From Eopsaltria australis (taxonomy: Eukaryota > Chordata > Aves > Passeriformes > Petroicidae), in the NCBI GenBank assembly GCA_034509425.1, contig JAVTVJ010000805.1, positions 496,001 to 560,000 on the forward strand: a stretch of DNA of 64,000 bases. Direction: 5' to 3'. Made by a program: the position numbers and the translations under genes. The notes below the pieces were generated by a model. The model made no database searches and was not told the DNA's origin. It worked only from the letters and a program-made list of their open reading frames with translations. Positions within the stretch are counted from its first letter, which is position 1. Each line of letters starts with the position of its first letter. Of the stretch, positions 10,850-31,129 are shown one piece after another.

Positions 10850-11305
10850 GACAGAGGGGAGGGGAAGGGATGGGGGAAGAGGGAGGAGTGGGAGAAGGAA
10901 AAGGGGGAAAAGGAAGGGAAGGGGGAAAGAGAAAGAAGGGGAAAAGGGGAAAAAAGAGGGGAAAAGGAAAGGGAAGAGAAAAAAGGGAAAAGGGGAAAGG
11001 AATTGGGGAAGAGAAAAGGGGAAAGGGAAGGGAAAAGAGGAAAAAAGGAGGGAAAAGGGGAAGGGAAAAGAGGAAAAAAGGAGGGAAAAGGGAAGGGAAA
11101 AGAGGAAAAGGGGAAAGAAAAGAGGAAAAGGGAACAGAAAAAGGAATGGAAAAGGGGAAAAAAAGAAGGGAAAATGAAAGGGAAAAGGGAAGGGAAAAGA
11201 GGAAAAAAAGGAGGGAAAAGGGAAGGGAAAAGAGGGGGGGAAAGGGGAAAGGAAAAATGGGGAAAAGGGCAGAAAAAGAAGGGAAAAGGGAAGGGATATG
11301 ACATG
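10850..11305. repeat. Polypurine/polypyrimidine tract of about 460 bp
   Basis: The plus strand is almost pure purine (mixed GGGAAAAG, GGAAAAGG, GAGGAAAAAAGG units) with very few interruptions. It lies between the MIEN1 poly(A) signal and the ERBB2 stop codon, where the two convergent transcripts end. Such mirror-type tracts can form triplex (H-)DNA; that is inference. I found no canonical ERBB2 poly(A) signal between 10740 and 11760. The long lysine/glutamate open frames across it are composition artefacts. Confidence 0.9.
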
Positions 11306-11760
11306 CTGGTCCTTGGGAGACAAGAGCTGGATGTGACGCAGAAGCGGGAGCCAAACAGACCAGGAAGAGTAGAAAAAACCAACCAATGTACAATTATCAA
11401 ATATACATCCCGGTACTTCCAAAGAATCCCGGAGCAGCCGGGACTGCTCTCAGTCCAGCTGCTCTCAGTGCAAGTCCACGTGTCCCAGGCACTGGGACAG
11501 CCCTGGAATGGGAGGGTGGCAGAGGCTCTGTCCTTCTCCAGGCCGTGCTGGATCCGAGCTCCCCGGGCACCACCCGGCTTGGGGGCCACCAAGGGTGACC
11601 CCTGTGTCCCCACTCCTTGCTGCCGCGCTGTGACAGCGTCCTGGGCTCTCCCAGCCCTCCGTGGGCGGTGCCACCCCCGGGCAGAGGGGACGGACACGCA
11701 GCCCCGCGGCCGTGGCTCGTCCCTCCCTGAGCTGCCTCGGTGAAGTTGGGGGGGTCTCTC

Positions 11761-21777
<10,017 letters not shown>

Positions 21778-23125
21778 GGTGCTCAGCGCGGGCCGCGGCC
21801 CATGGCCCCGCCGCCGCTCCGGGAAAGTTTGCGGAGCCGGAGCCGCCGCCTCCCGCCGCTCCCGGGCTCCGCCTCGCGATCCCGATCCCGGTCCCGGCCC
21901 CGGGCGAGGGCGCGCCGCGCGCTCCCGCCGCCCCCGCGCGCTCCCGCCGGCCCGGAGCAGGACAGACCCCCCGTCCAACGTCCCGGAGCACCGGGCACCT
22001 CCCGCCCCGCGCTCCCCCTTCCCTCTCCCCGTCCTCCGGAGCACCGGGAGTCACCGCCGTCCGTGCCCCGGGAGCTCCGGGGACCCCCCGTTCCCCCTTC
22101 CCATCCCCGCCCCAGGTCCCTCCCGTTCCACTCCCCGGGAGCACCGGGGACCCCTTGGCTCCGATCCCCCTTTCCATCCCCTCGGGGCACCGGGGACCCC
22201 CTCACCCCGAATCCCCGCTCCAATCCATCCCCCCGCAGCACCGCGGGCTGGAGACTGCACATCCCGGAGCCCCCGTCCCCATTCCCGGGGAGCACCGGGG
22301 ACTCCCCGCCCCCGGAGCTCTCCTGTCCCGGGGTCCTGCTGCGATCCCGGGGGGCGCCTGAATGGGGGGGGCGAGGTCACGACCTCCATCCCTGTCCCCT
22401 CACCTGCCTCACTGGGGCTGTGACTGTCACCTCTGTGAGGGAGAGGGGACAGAAATGCCACTCGTGGGTCTGGGGGGGACAGTCCCGGGGTGGGGGAGCA
22501 GACCTGGCACACAGGAATGGTGCAGGGGGTTGGGGGCTGTCCGGGGGGACAGGGACAGTCCTGGGGGACAGGGACAGTCCAGCAGCATCTCATGGGTCCC
22601 TGATGAGGTGACCCAGAGCTGGCACCTGTCCCCCACCTGTTCCACCTTCACCTGCTGCCCTGGGCACACAGAGGGGAGTGGGACAGGGAATCCTCCACAC
22701 GTGGGGACCCCCACAGGTGGGGACCCCATCCGAACCCCCCGGCCGGGCAGAGCCGGGCATCGCACCGGGAGAAGCCAGGACTGGGGGACAGGGACGTGAC
22801 CCCCACACGGGGCTGGTTCTGCCCTGCCATGTACCCTTGGGTCACCCCAGCCCGTGCTCCCGCAAGTGCCACCAAGGCTGCCACGAGGGAGGAGCCCCCA
22901 GAGAGGGGGACTCTCGGTGTTGGGGGCAGGAATGGCGATCCAGCACATCGCTGTCACCTCAGGCCAGGCCGCCACGGGGACCTCATCCCACGGCCGCTGC
23001 CGGTGGTCTCGCATGGCCGGGACCACTCAGTTCCTCAGGCCGCGTTGTCCCCGGGCTCTGAACTGGCCCCGAACCCCGCAGGACATTGGGGGGTCCCCGC
23101 AGCCCCCCGGGATCCCCGGGCCCCA
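21778..23125. other. ERBB2-PGAP3 divergent intergenic region
   Basis: The two start codons are 1.56 kb apart and point away from each other. A strong CpG-rich block (about 21580-22350) covers the ERBB2 start and probably its promoter; the middle (22370-23000) is lower in CpG and holds no gene I can recognise. Confidence 0.6.
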
Positions 23126-23295
23126 TGGGGGGATATATCCCATGAGCCTCTGCAGAGCGCACAGGGGGGATATATCCCATGAGCCTCTGCAGAGCGCACA
23201 GGGGGGATATATCCCATGATGCTCCCGCTCGGGGGACTGTATCCCATCACCTCCCGCGGCCGGCGGGGGCGGTATATCCCATAGTGCCCCGCGCC
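23126..23295 (+). promoter_or_regulatory. PGAP3: PGAP3 proximal promoter: 37-bp triplicated element plus two related copies
   Basis: A 37-bp unit starts at 23131, 23168 and 23205. Each copy carries the 12-bp palindrome GGGATATATCCC followed by ATGAGCCTCTGCAGAGCGC (third copy: ATGATGCTCCC). Two more diverged copies follow: TGTATCCCATCACC (near 23238) and GGTATATCCCATAGTGCCCC (23271-23290). The block ends about 50 bp before the PGAP3 ATG. TCCCATGATGC and TCCCATAGTGCCCCGCG resemble the ZNF143/THAP11 site (TCCCAnnATGC); that assignment is inference. Confidence 0.65.
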
Positions 23296-23340
23296 GCCCC
23301 CATCTCCGGGGCGGGCCGGAAGCGGCCGGGCCGGGCGGCG

Positions 23341-26300
23341 ATGGCGGCGCGGGCCGCGCTGCTGCTGCTGCTTCTCATGGCGGCGGCGGCGCCGGGCCCG
23401 GCCCGGGGCTCGCAGGGCGATCGGGAACCGCTGTACCGGGAGTGCCTGAGCCGCTGCGAGCGGCAGAACTGCTCGGGGGCGGCGCTGCGGCACTTCCGCG
23501 CCCGGCAGCCGCTGTACATGGGCCTGACAGGTACCGCCCCCTCGCGCTGATTGGCTGGAGGCAGCGAGGCCACGCCCCCTCTGGGGACAACGCCTTCTCA
23601 GAGGCTCCGCCCCCTTGAAGCCACGCCCCCTCGGGCGGGAGGGACTGGGGGGCACTGGGGCCAAACTGGGAAGCGCTGGAGAGCCCTGGGTGATGCTGGG
23701 GGGTCACTGGCCCGTGCCGCTTCCATACTGGGAGTCACTGGCCCGTGCTGGGGCTGTGTTAAGGGTCACTTGGGCTGTACTGGTTGTCACTGGTGGCTAC
23801 TGGGCTGTTCTCGGTCCGTACTGGGAGGTGCTGGACTGTGAAGCGGGGTCACTGGGCCATACTGGGGGGGGTCACTGATCTGTACTGGGCCATACTGGGG
23901 GATCACTGAGTGGTACTGCGGGACCACTGCACTTTGCTGGGGGAGGTGCTGGGTCGGTTTGGGCATCACTGAACTATCTGGGGGGATACTGGGCCGTACT
24001 GGGAGCCACTGGGCACCATGGGGACGGCTGCGTGTCCTCCCAGATTGTTCAGCGAGGCTTGGGGGGGGGGATCCCCAGTACCACGGGGTGAACCCCACCC
24101 ACTCCCCCCGCCCCGAGCTGGGCGCTGGCGCTCCCACTGCCCACTGGTGCATACTGGGAGGCACTGGTGCATACTGGGAGGCACTGGTGTGCCCCGCAGG
24201 CTGGACGTGCCGGGACGAGTGCCAGTACGAGTGCATGTGGCTGACGGTGCGGCTGTACCAGCAGGGCGGCCACCGCGTGCCCCAGTTCCACGGCAAGGTG
24301 AGCGGCGCTCCCGGCATGGGGAGGGGGGTGTCGGGGTCCCCCCCGTGCCCGCTGAGCCCCGGCCCCTCCCAGTGGCCCTTCTCCCGGTTCCTGTTTTTCC
24401 AGGAGCCGGCCTCCGCCTTCGCCTCCTTCCTCAACGGCCTGGCCAGCCTGGTGATGCTGCTGCGCTACCGGGCAGCCGTGCCCCCCGCCGCGCCCACCTA
24501 CCCCACCTGCGTCGCCTTCGCCTGGGTGAGCCCTGCCTGCGCCCTCCCAGCCTTTTCCCAGCCTTTTCCCAGCCTTTTCCCAGCCTTTTCCCAGCCGTTC
24601 CCAGCCTTTTCCCAGCCTTTTCCCATCCTTTCCCATCCTTTCCTATCCTTTTCCCATCCCTTTTCCCCGTCCCTTTTCCTGTCCCTTTTCCCGTCCTTTC
24701 CTGTCCCTTTCCCATCTTTTCCCCCTCCCTTTCCCCCATCCCATCCCTTTTCCCCCATCCCATCCCTTTTCCCCCATCCCTTTTCCCCCGTCCCTTTTCC
24801 CCCGTCCCTTTTCCCCCGTCCCTTTTCCCCCGTCCCTTTTCCCCCGTCCCTTTCTCTCCCTTTTCCCCTCTTTTCCTCTTCCCTTTTCCCTTCCCCTTTC
24901 CTTTCCTTCTCCTTTTCCCTCTCCCCTCCTTCCCTTTCCCTCCCTCTTCCCCTTCTCTTTTTCTCCTTCCCTTTTCCCCCTCCCCATTCTCATTCCCTTT
25001 TCCCCTCCCCTTCCCCATCTTCCCCATAACCTGATCCCACCCAGCTCCAGCTGCTCCATCCCATTCCCAGGACCCTCATCCCCCAAATGAGGGGGGTCTG
25101 ACCCCGGTGGGACCCCGACCCTCATCCCCCACCCCCCCAAATCCCAAATTTCCCCCTTTCCCAGGTCTCCTTAAACGCCTGGTTCTGGTCCACCGTTTTC
25201 CACACGAGGGACACGGCGCTGACGGAGGTGAGGGAGTGGCACCCCTGGGGTGTCCCCAACCCCCCTGGGGGTCCTGTTCCTGTGTCCCCCCCCTCAATTC
25301 CCGGGCTGCCAGCACGGCTGAGCCATCCCAAATCCCACAGAAACTGGATTATTTCTGTGCTTCGGCCGTCATCCTGCACTCCGTGTACCTGTGCTGTGTC
25401 AGGTGGGCACTGGGGAGGGACTGGGGGGCACGGGGGGTGGACTGGAGGGCACTGGGGGTGGACTGGAAGGCACTGGGACGGACTTGGGGAGCACTGGGAC
25501 ACTGAGGGTGGACTGGGAGGGACTGGGGGACACTGGGGGTGGACTGAGGGGCACTGGGGGTGGACTGGGGGGCACTGGGGATGGACTGAGGGGCACTGGG
25601 GATGGATTGGGAGGCACTGGAGGTGGATTGGAGTGCACTGGGGACGGACTGGGGGGCACTGGGGAGGGACTGGGAGACACTGGGGATGGACTGGAGGACA
25701 CTGGGGGTGAACTGGGGGGCACTGGGGAGGGACTGGGAGACACTGGGGATGGACTGGAGGACACTGGGGGTGAACTGGAAGGCACTGGGACAGACTGGAA
25801 GACACTGGGGATGGACTGGGAGACACTGGGCTTGGCTGGAGGCTGCAGGGCCACACTGGGACCAGACTAGGAGCCACTGGGGCTGGCTACTGCTACACTG
25901 GGGAGTGCAGGCCTGTGCTGGGAGGCACTGGGCTGTGCTGGGAGGCACTGGGTCATGCTGGGAGGGGTCACTGGACCGTGCCACATCTATACTGGGGGCC
26001 ACTGGGCTGTGCTGGTTCTGTACTGGGGGCCACTGGGCCGTGCTGGTTCGGTACTGGGGGCCACTGGGCCGTGCTGGGGCTGTGCTAGGGGTCACTCAGA
26101 CCATACTGGTGACACTGGGCCATGCTGGTGGCTATTGGGCTGTTCTTGGTCCATACTGGGCCATGTTGGGGATCACTGGGCTGTACTGGGAGAGGTGCTG
26201 GCCTCTGTTGAGCCACTTTTAGCATTACTGGAGCACCTGGGAGGACCCTGGGCCGTACTGGGAGGACCCTGGGCCGTACTGGGAGGACCCTGGGCCGTAC

Positions 26301-29300
26301 TGGGAGGCCCCTGACCACCCCCCTCCTCCGCAGGACGCTGGGGCTGCAGCGCCCGGCCTTAATCAGCATCTTCAGGGCCTTCCTCCTGCTCTTCCTCGCC
26401 GGCCACATCTCCTACCTGAGCCTCGTGCGCTTTGACTACGGCTACAACCTGGTGGCCAACGCTGCTGCTGGTGAGCTGGGAGCCACTGGGAGGCACTGGG
26501 ATGGACTGGGAGTGTGTCAGAGTGCCCTCCCCATCCCTGAGCCCCCCTGTCTCTGAACCCCCCCCCCCCATTTTCCCAGGAATGCTGCCCAGGGAGTTGG
26601 GTGTCCCCCCATGTCTGAACCCCCACATTTTCCCAGGAATTCTGGCCAGGGTTGGCACTCCCCTGTCCCTGTGCTCTCCTGTTTTCCCAGGAATGCTGAC
26701 ACTATTTGGCCACCTCCCTGTCCCTGTTTCCCCACTGTTTTCCCAGGAATTCTGACTTTAACAGGAATTCTGACCGGGGTTTGGTTGCCTTATGGGCACT
26801 CCTGACTCTCCCCCCCACATCCCATTTTCCCAGGAATGCTGAGCACGGTTTGGGTACCCCCTGTCCCTGTGCTCTGCTGTTTTCCCGGGAACACTGACAG
26901 GGCTTGAGCACCTCCCTATCCCTGATTTCCCTGACATTTTCCCAGGAATTCTGACTTCAACAGGAATTCTGACCGGGGTTTGGTTGCCCCCCCCAGGCCC
27001 CCCTGACCCTTCCACATCCCATTGTCCCAGGAATGCTGAGCACATTTTGGGTACCCCCTATCCCTGTGCTCTCCTGTTTCCCCAGGAATGCTGACACAAT
27101 TTGGCCACCTCCCTGTCCCTGATTTCCCCACCGTTTTCCCAGGAATTCTGACCGGGGTTTGGTTGCTCCCCAGGCCCCCCTGACCTTTCCACATCCCATT
27201 ATCCCAGGAATGCTGACCACAGTTTGGATACCCCCTGTCCCTGTGCTCTCCTGCTTGAGCACCTCCCTATCCCTGATTTCCCTGCCATTTTCCCAGGAAT
27301 TCTGACCAGGGTTTGGTTACCCCCCCTAGGTCCCCCTGACCTTCCACATCCCATTTTCCCAGGAATGCTGACACAATTTGGCCACCTCCCTATCCCTGAT
27401 TTCCCCACCGTTTTCCCAGGAATTCTGACTTTAACAGGAATTCTCACCGGGGTTTGGTTGCCCCATGGGCACTCCTGACCCTCCCCCCCACATCCCATTT
27501 TCCCAGGAATGCTGAGCACAGTTTGGGTACCCCCTGTCCCTGTGCTCTCCTGTTTTCCCAGGAACACTGACAGGGCTTGAGCACCTCCCTATCCCTGATT
27601 TCCCCACCGTTTTCCCAGGAATTCTGACCGGGGTTTGGTTGCCCCCCAGGCCCCCCTGACCCTTCTACATCCCGTTATTCCAGGAATGCTGACCACAATT
27701 TGGGTACCCCCTATCCCTGTGCTCTCCTGCTTGAGCACCTCCCTATCCCTGATTTCCCTGCCATTTTCCCAGGAATTCTGACCAGGGTTTGGTTACCCCC
27801 CCTAGGTCCCCCTGACCTTCCACATCCCATTTTCCCAGGAATGCTGACACAATTTGGCCACCTCCCTATCCCTGATTTCCCCACCGTTTTCCCAGGAATT
27901 CTGACTTTAACAGGAATTCTCACCGGGGTTTGGTTGCCCCATGGGCACTCCTGACCCTCCCCCCCACATCCCATTTTCCCAGGAATGCTGAGCACAGTTT
28001 GGGTACCCCCTGTCCCTGTGCTCTCCTGTTTTCCCAGGAACACTGACAGGGCTTGAGCACCTCCCTATCCCTGATTTCCCCACCGTTTTCCCAGGAATTC
28101 TGACCGGGGTTTGGTTGCCCCCCAGGCCCCCCTGACCCTTCTACATCCCGTTATTCCAGGAATGCTGACCACAATTTGGGTACCCCCTATCCCTGTGCTC
28201 TCCTGCTTGAGCACCTCCCTATCCCTGATTTCCCTGCCATTTTCCCAGGAATTCTGACCAGGGTTTGGTTACCCCCCCTAGGTCCCCCTGACCTTCCACA
28301 TCCCATTTTCCTAGGAATGCTGAGCACAGTTTGGGTACCCCCTATCCCTGTGCTCTGCTGTTTTCCCAGGAACACTGACAGGGCTTGAGCACCTCCCTAT
28401 CCCTGATTTCCCCACCGTTTTCCCAGGAATTCTGACTTTAACAGGAATTCTGACCGGGGTTTGGTTGCCCCCCCCAGGCCCCCCTGACCCTTCCACATCC
28501 CGTTATCCCAGGAATGCCGACCACAATTTGGGTACCCCCTATCCCTGTGCTCTCCTGCTTGAGCACCTCCCTATCCCTGACTATCCCAGGAATTCTCACC
28601 GGGGTTTGTTTGCCCCGCGGGCACTCCTGACCCACCCCACCCCCCACCCCCCCCCCCATCCCGGGCCGTGCCGTTTTCCCAGGAATGCTGACGGTGGCGT
28701 GGTGGCTGCGGTGGTGCCTGCAGCAGGGCCGGCGCCTCCCGCACGTGTGGAAATGCGCGGCCGCGGTGCTGCTGCTGCAGGCGCTGGCGCTGCTCGAGCT
28801 GCTCGACTTCCCCCCCTTGCTCTGGGTGCTGGACGCCCACGCGCTCTGGCACATCGGGACCATCCCCCTCAACGTGCTCTTCTACAGGTCAGTGACCCCC
28901 CCACAGAACCCCCTCCCCGATTCAAAGTGGGGTGAGGGGCTCCCCGTGTTCCCCGCGGGCGCTCGGGGCTGCAGCGTTTCCCCCCCCCGGGTGGTTTGGG
29001 GGGGCTCTGCTGTGGCCTGAGGGTGATGGGAGTGTTGGGAGGGGGAATTGGGGACCCTGCTGGGGTGCTCGGGGCTCGCTGTGGTCTGTGGTGTTCTCAG
29101 TGTCCCCCTCTTGGGGTGCTCATGGCCCCCCCAGTTTTTTGTGGGGTGCTGAGAGTCTCACCCTTGAAACTGAGGTGTTGGGGACTCCACTGTGGGTGCT
29201 CTGAGCCCCCATGTTGAAATTGGGGTGCCCCCTTTGATCATGGGGTGGTGGAAGTGTCACCCTTGAAATCAAGGTGCTGGGGTTCCCATTCTTGTCCAGA

Positions 29301-29798
29301 GTGTGCTGGGTACCCCTCGTGTTGAAATTGGGGTGCTCAGGGTTCCCCTCAGTTTTCTGTGGGGTGCTGGGAGTCTCACCCTTGAAATTGGGGTGCTGGG
29401 GCCCTCACGTGGGGTGCTGGGTGCCCCTCTCCTGCTCACATCATGCTGTGTGGAGCCCTCTTGAAAACTTGGGGTGCTCAGGGCCCCTCTTGGCTTTCCC
29501 ATGGGATGTTTGTGGTCCGTCTCTTGCCCATGGCATGCACAGACCCCCCCTTTTTTTAAATCAGGATGCTGGGGGCCCCCTGCTTGCCCAGGGGGTGCTG
29601 GAGGGACCCTCTGCTGCTCTGCTCCCCATGGGGTTGCTGTGCTCAGAGTTGGGGTTCAGGGCTCTCCAAATCCCCTCCTTCCCACCCTGCACGGGCTGAG
29701 CCTCCCCCTCACCCCCCCCCTTTGTCCCCCCCAGTTTCCTGATGGACGACAGCCTCTACCTCCTGAAGGCCAACTCCGACCTCTTCAAAGTGGACTAG
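23341..29798 (+). CDS. PGAP3: PGAP3, post-GPI attachment to proteins 3 (PER1 family)
   Basis: Golgi multi-pass membrane protein needed to remove the unsaturated sn-2 acyl chain from GPI anchors during fatty-acid remodelling. Eight exons: 23341-23530, 24200-24297, 24373-24525, 25165-25227, 25341-25402, 26334-26470, 28683-28887, 29735-29798, all GT-AG and in phase, encoding 323 aa (human 320). There is a signal peptide (1 to about 23, cleaved near ARGSQGD), a cysteine-rich luminal part ([22 protein letters not shown]), then about seven hydrophobic helices with the family motifs [36 protein letters not shown] and the C-terminal DDSLYLLK. The conserved His/Asp residues of the CREST hydrolase superfamily are retained. 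Intron 6 is a large array of copies of the exon-7 acceptor. Confidence 0.98.
23640..24192. repeat. Degenerate minisatellite in PGAP3 intron 1
   Basis: Short units around 'actgggggtcactgg' and 'gtactgggggaccactgg' fill the intron up to the acceptor of exon 2. The same family of units appears in intron 5. Confidence 0.75.
24540..25030. repeat. Polypyrimidine repeat in PGAP3 intron 3
   Basis: The plus strand is almost entirely C and T: first about seven 10-bp units 'agccttttcc', then runs of 'ccgtcccttttccc' and 'tcccttttcccc'. It precedes exon 4 by about 130 bp. Like the purine tract at 10850 it is a candidate triplex-forming sequence, here on the coding strand as pyrimidine. Confidence 0.85.
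25403..26325. repeat. Minisatellite filling PGAP3 intron 5, starting at the splice donor
   Basis: Units near 19-20 bp ('actgggggtggactggggggc', variants) begin directly at the donor GTGGGCACTGGGG at 25403 and run to about 25860. They then grade into longer units ('gccactgggccgtgctgg') and end with four copies of 'gggaggaccctgggccgtact' just before the exon-6 acceptor. Confidence 0.85.
26560..28682. repeat. Array of exon-7 splice-acceptor copies in PGAP3 intron 6
   Basis: About 2.1 kb holding some 35 units, each with TTTTCCCAG followed by GAATGCTGA, GAATTCTGA or GAACACTGA. The real exon 7 begins TTTTCCCAG|GAATGCTGACGG at 28674-28694, so many units match the true acceptor and the first ten exon bases. 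Unit spacing is about 50-90 bp. A higher-order copy of 476 bp is repeated almost exactly: about 27237-27712, 27713-28188, then a partial third copy to about 28310. Confidence 0.95.
29030..29640. repeat. Degenerate repeat in PGAP3 intron 7
   Basis: Loose units of 'ggggtgctgggg(a)ctccac' type, 50-65 bp, with blocks such as 'cacccttgaaattggggtgctggg'. No exon-like sequence is visible in it. Confidence 0.65.
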
Positions 29799-30267
29799 AG
29801 CTGCTGGGGAGGGGGGAACCCCTCGTGCCCCCCCCAGGGCCCTGCCCTGCCCTGTGCCAAGTGACCCCCCCGACCCCCCCAGCCACAGCCTCCTCCTGCC
29901 CCCCTGGTTGCCTTCTGAGGTTTGTTCTTCTCCCCAAACCCCCCACCCCTGTGCCCCCCATCTCCCCAGGGGGGTGGGACCCCCCCCCCCCCACTGCTGG
30001 GCACAGAGGGGTCAAAGGCAGCTGAGCTCCCCCCCAAACCCTCCCCGTGCTGAGCTGGGGACCCCCACGAGGTGACAGTGGCTGCTGGTGTGGGGGACAC
30101 GTGGGTGATTGGGGGGGGTCTGTGTGAATGGGGGGGCCCTGCTGGGTGGCTCTGGCGGGGTGGGGGGGGGGGTGATGTGTGGGTGCCTTGGGGCTGGGTG
30201 TGCCCCCTCCCTGCCCAGAGGGGCTGTGCCCCCCCATTCCCCTTCCCCGGGTGTGTTGTGGGATGTG

Positions 30268-30273
30268 AATAAA
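30268..30273 (+). terminator. PGAP3: Polyadenylation signal, PGAP3
   Basis: AATAAA 470 bp after the PGAP3 stop codon, followed by TG-rich sequence. The 3' UTR is C- and G-rich with several C runs. Confidence 0.8.
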
Positions 30274-30399
30274 GCCGAGTTTAATCTGTGCAGTGCTGGG
30301 TTCTTGTCCCCCCTCTGTGTCCCCTCCCTGCCCCAAGGCCACCCTGCCATACTCAGCCTCCGTGTCTGCCCCACTGCACCCCATTCCCTTTTGCTGTCA

Positions 30400-30965
30400 C
30401 CCCACGGTGCACCCCATACCCACCCTGCACCCCATTTCCCACCCTGCTTTCACTCTGTGTCCCTCACTGTGTGCCCCAATACCCCCTTCCTGGTACCCCA
30501 TATCCTCCCAGACCCCCCATTCACCCCATACCCACCCTGCACCCCATTTCCCACCCTGCTTTCACTCTGTGCCCCTCACTGTGTGCCCCAGCCCCCCTCT
30601 GTGTACCCCATATCCCCCCAAACCCCCCATTCACCTCATACCCACCCTCCTGCACCCCATTTCCCACCCTGCTTTCACTCTCTCACCCCATGTGCTCCAA
30701 AATTCTCTCCATGTGCCCCAAACCCCCTCAGCATCCCCCATACCCCCCTATCTTGCACCCCTCACCCACCCCATACCCGCCCTCTCCTGCACCCCCTTTC
30801 CCACCCTATTCTTGCCCTCTGCGCCCCATTTGTGCCCTGTACCCCACATCCCCCTCACTTTGAATCCATCCTCACCCTTCTCACCCCATTCCCCCTCCCC
30901 GTGCCCCATTTCCCCTCCCACCCAGGAATCCCCGAGCCCCCCAAATCTCCACGCGCCCCCTCCCC
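30400..30965. repeat. C-rich minisatellite between PGAP3 and PNMT 3' ends
   Basis: Higher-order units of about 115 bp, for example 'catacccaccctgcacccc' then 'atttcccaccctgctttcac', each made of shorter 'caccccat' blocks. The first units (from about 30413 and 30529) are the most alike; copies decay to the right. It separates the convergent poly(A) sites of PGAP3 and PNMT. Confidence 0.8.
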
Positions 30966-31009
30966 ACACCCCTCAGCACCTCCATCCTCTGCGTGCCACA
31001 ACCTCAACC

Positions 31010-31015
31010 TTTATT
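31010..31015 (-). terminator. PNMT: Polyadenylation signal, PNMT
   Basis: AATAAA on the minus strand, 115 bp downstream of the PNMT stop codon at 31130-31132, giving a very short 3' UTR. Confidence 0.8.
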
Positions 31016-31129
31016 ATCAATCACCGTCCCCACAACAACACAGGGGGAAGTGCTGGAGGCACTTCCAGCCCACCCCACCCAACCTCAGGGCTGCCTGAGG
31101 GGCAGGGTGGGATTTCCCAGGGATTCCCC

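Noticed and set aside
10784..11743. A 319-residue lysine/glutamate/glycine-rich open frame
   Set aside because: It is the translation of the polypurine tract; all three frames on that strand stay open for the same reason.
24018..25034. A long frame joining PGAP3 exon sequence to a phenylalanine/proline repeat
   Set aside because: It reads exons 2 and 3 out of frame and then the polypyrimidine array; the real gene is spliced.
27224..28388. Repeated 70-84 residue frames with near-identical peptides
   Set aside because: They are translations of the 476-bp higher-order repeat within an intron, not a tandem gene family.
26560..28682. Regularly spaced repeats that might suggest a CRISPR array
   Set aside because: The host is a vertebrate, unit spacing is irregular, spacers are related to each other, and the repeat is the splice acceptor of PGAP3 exon 7.
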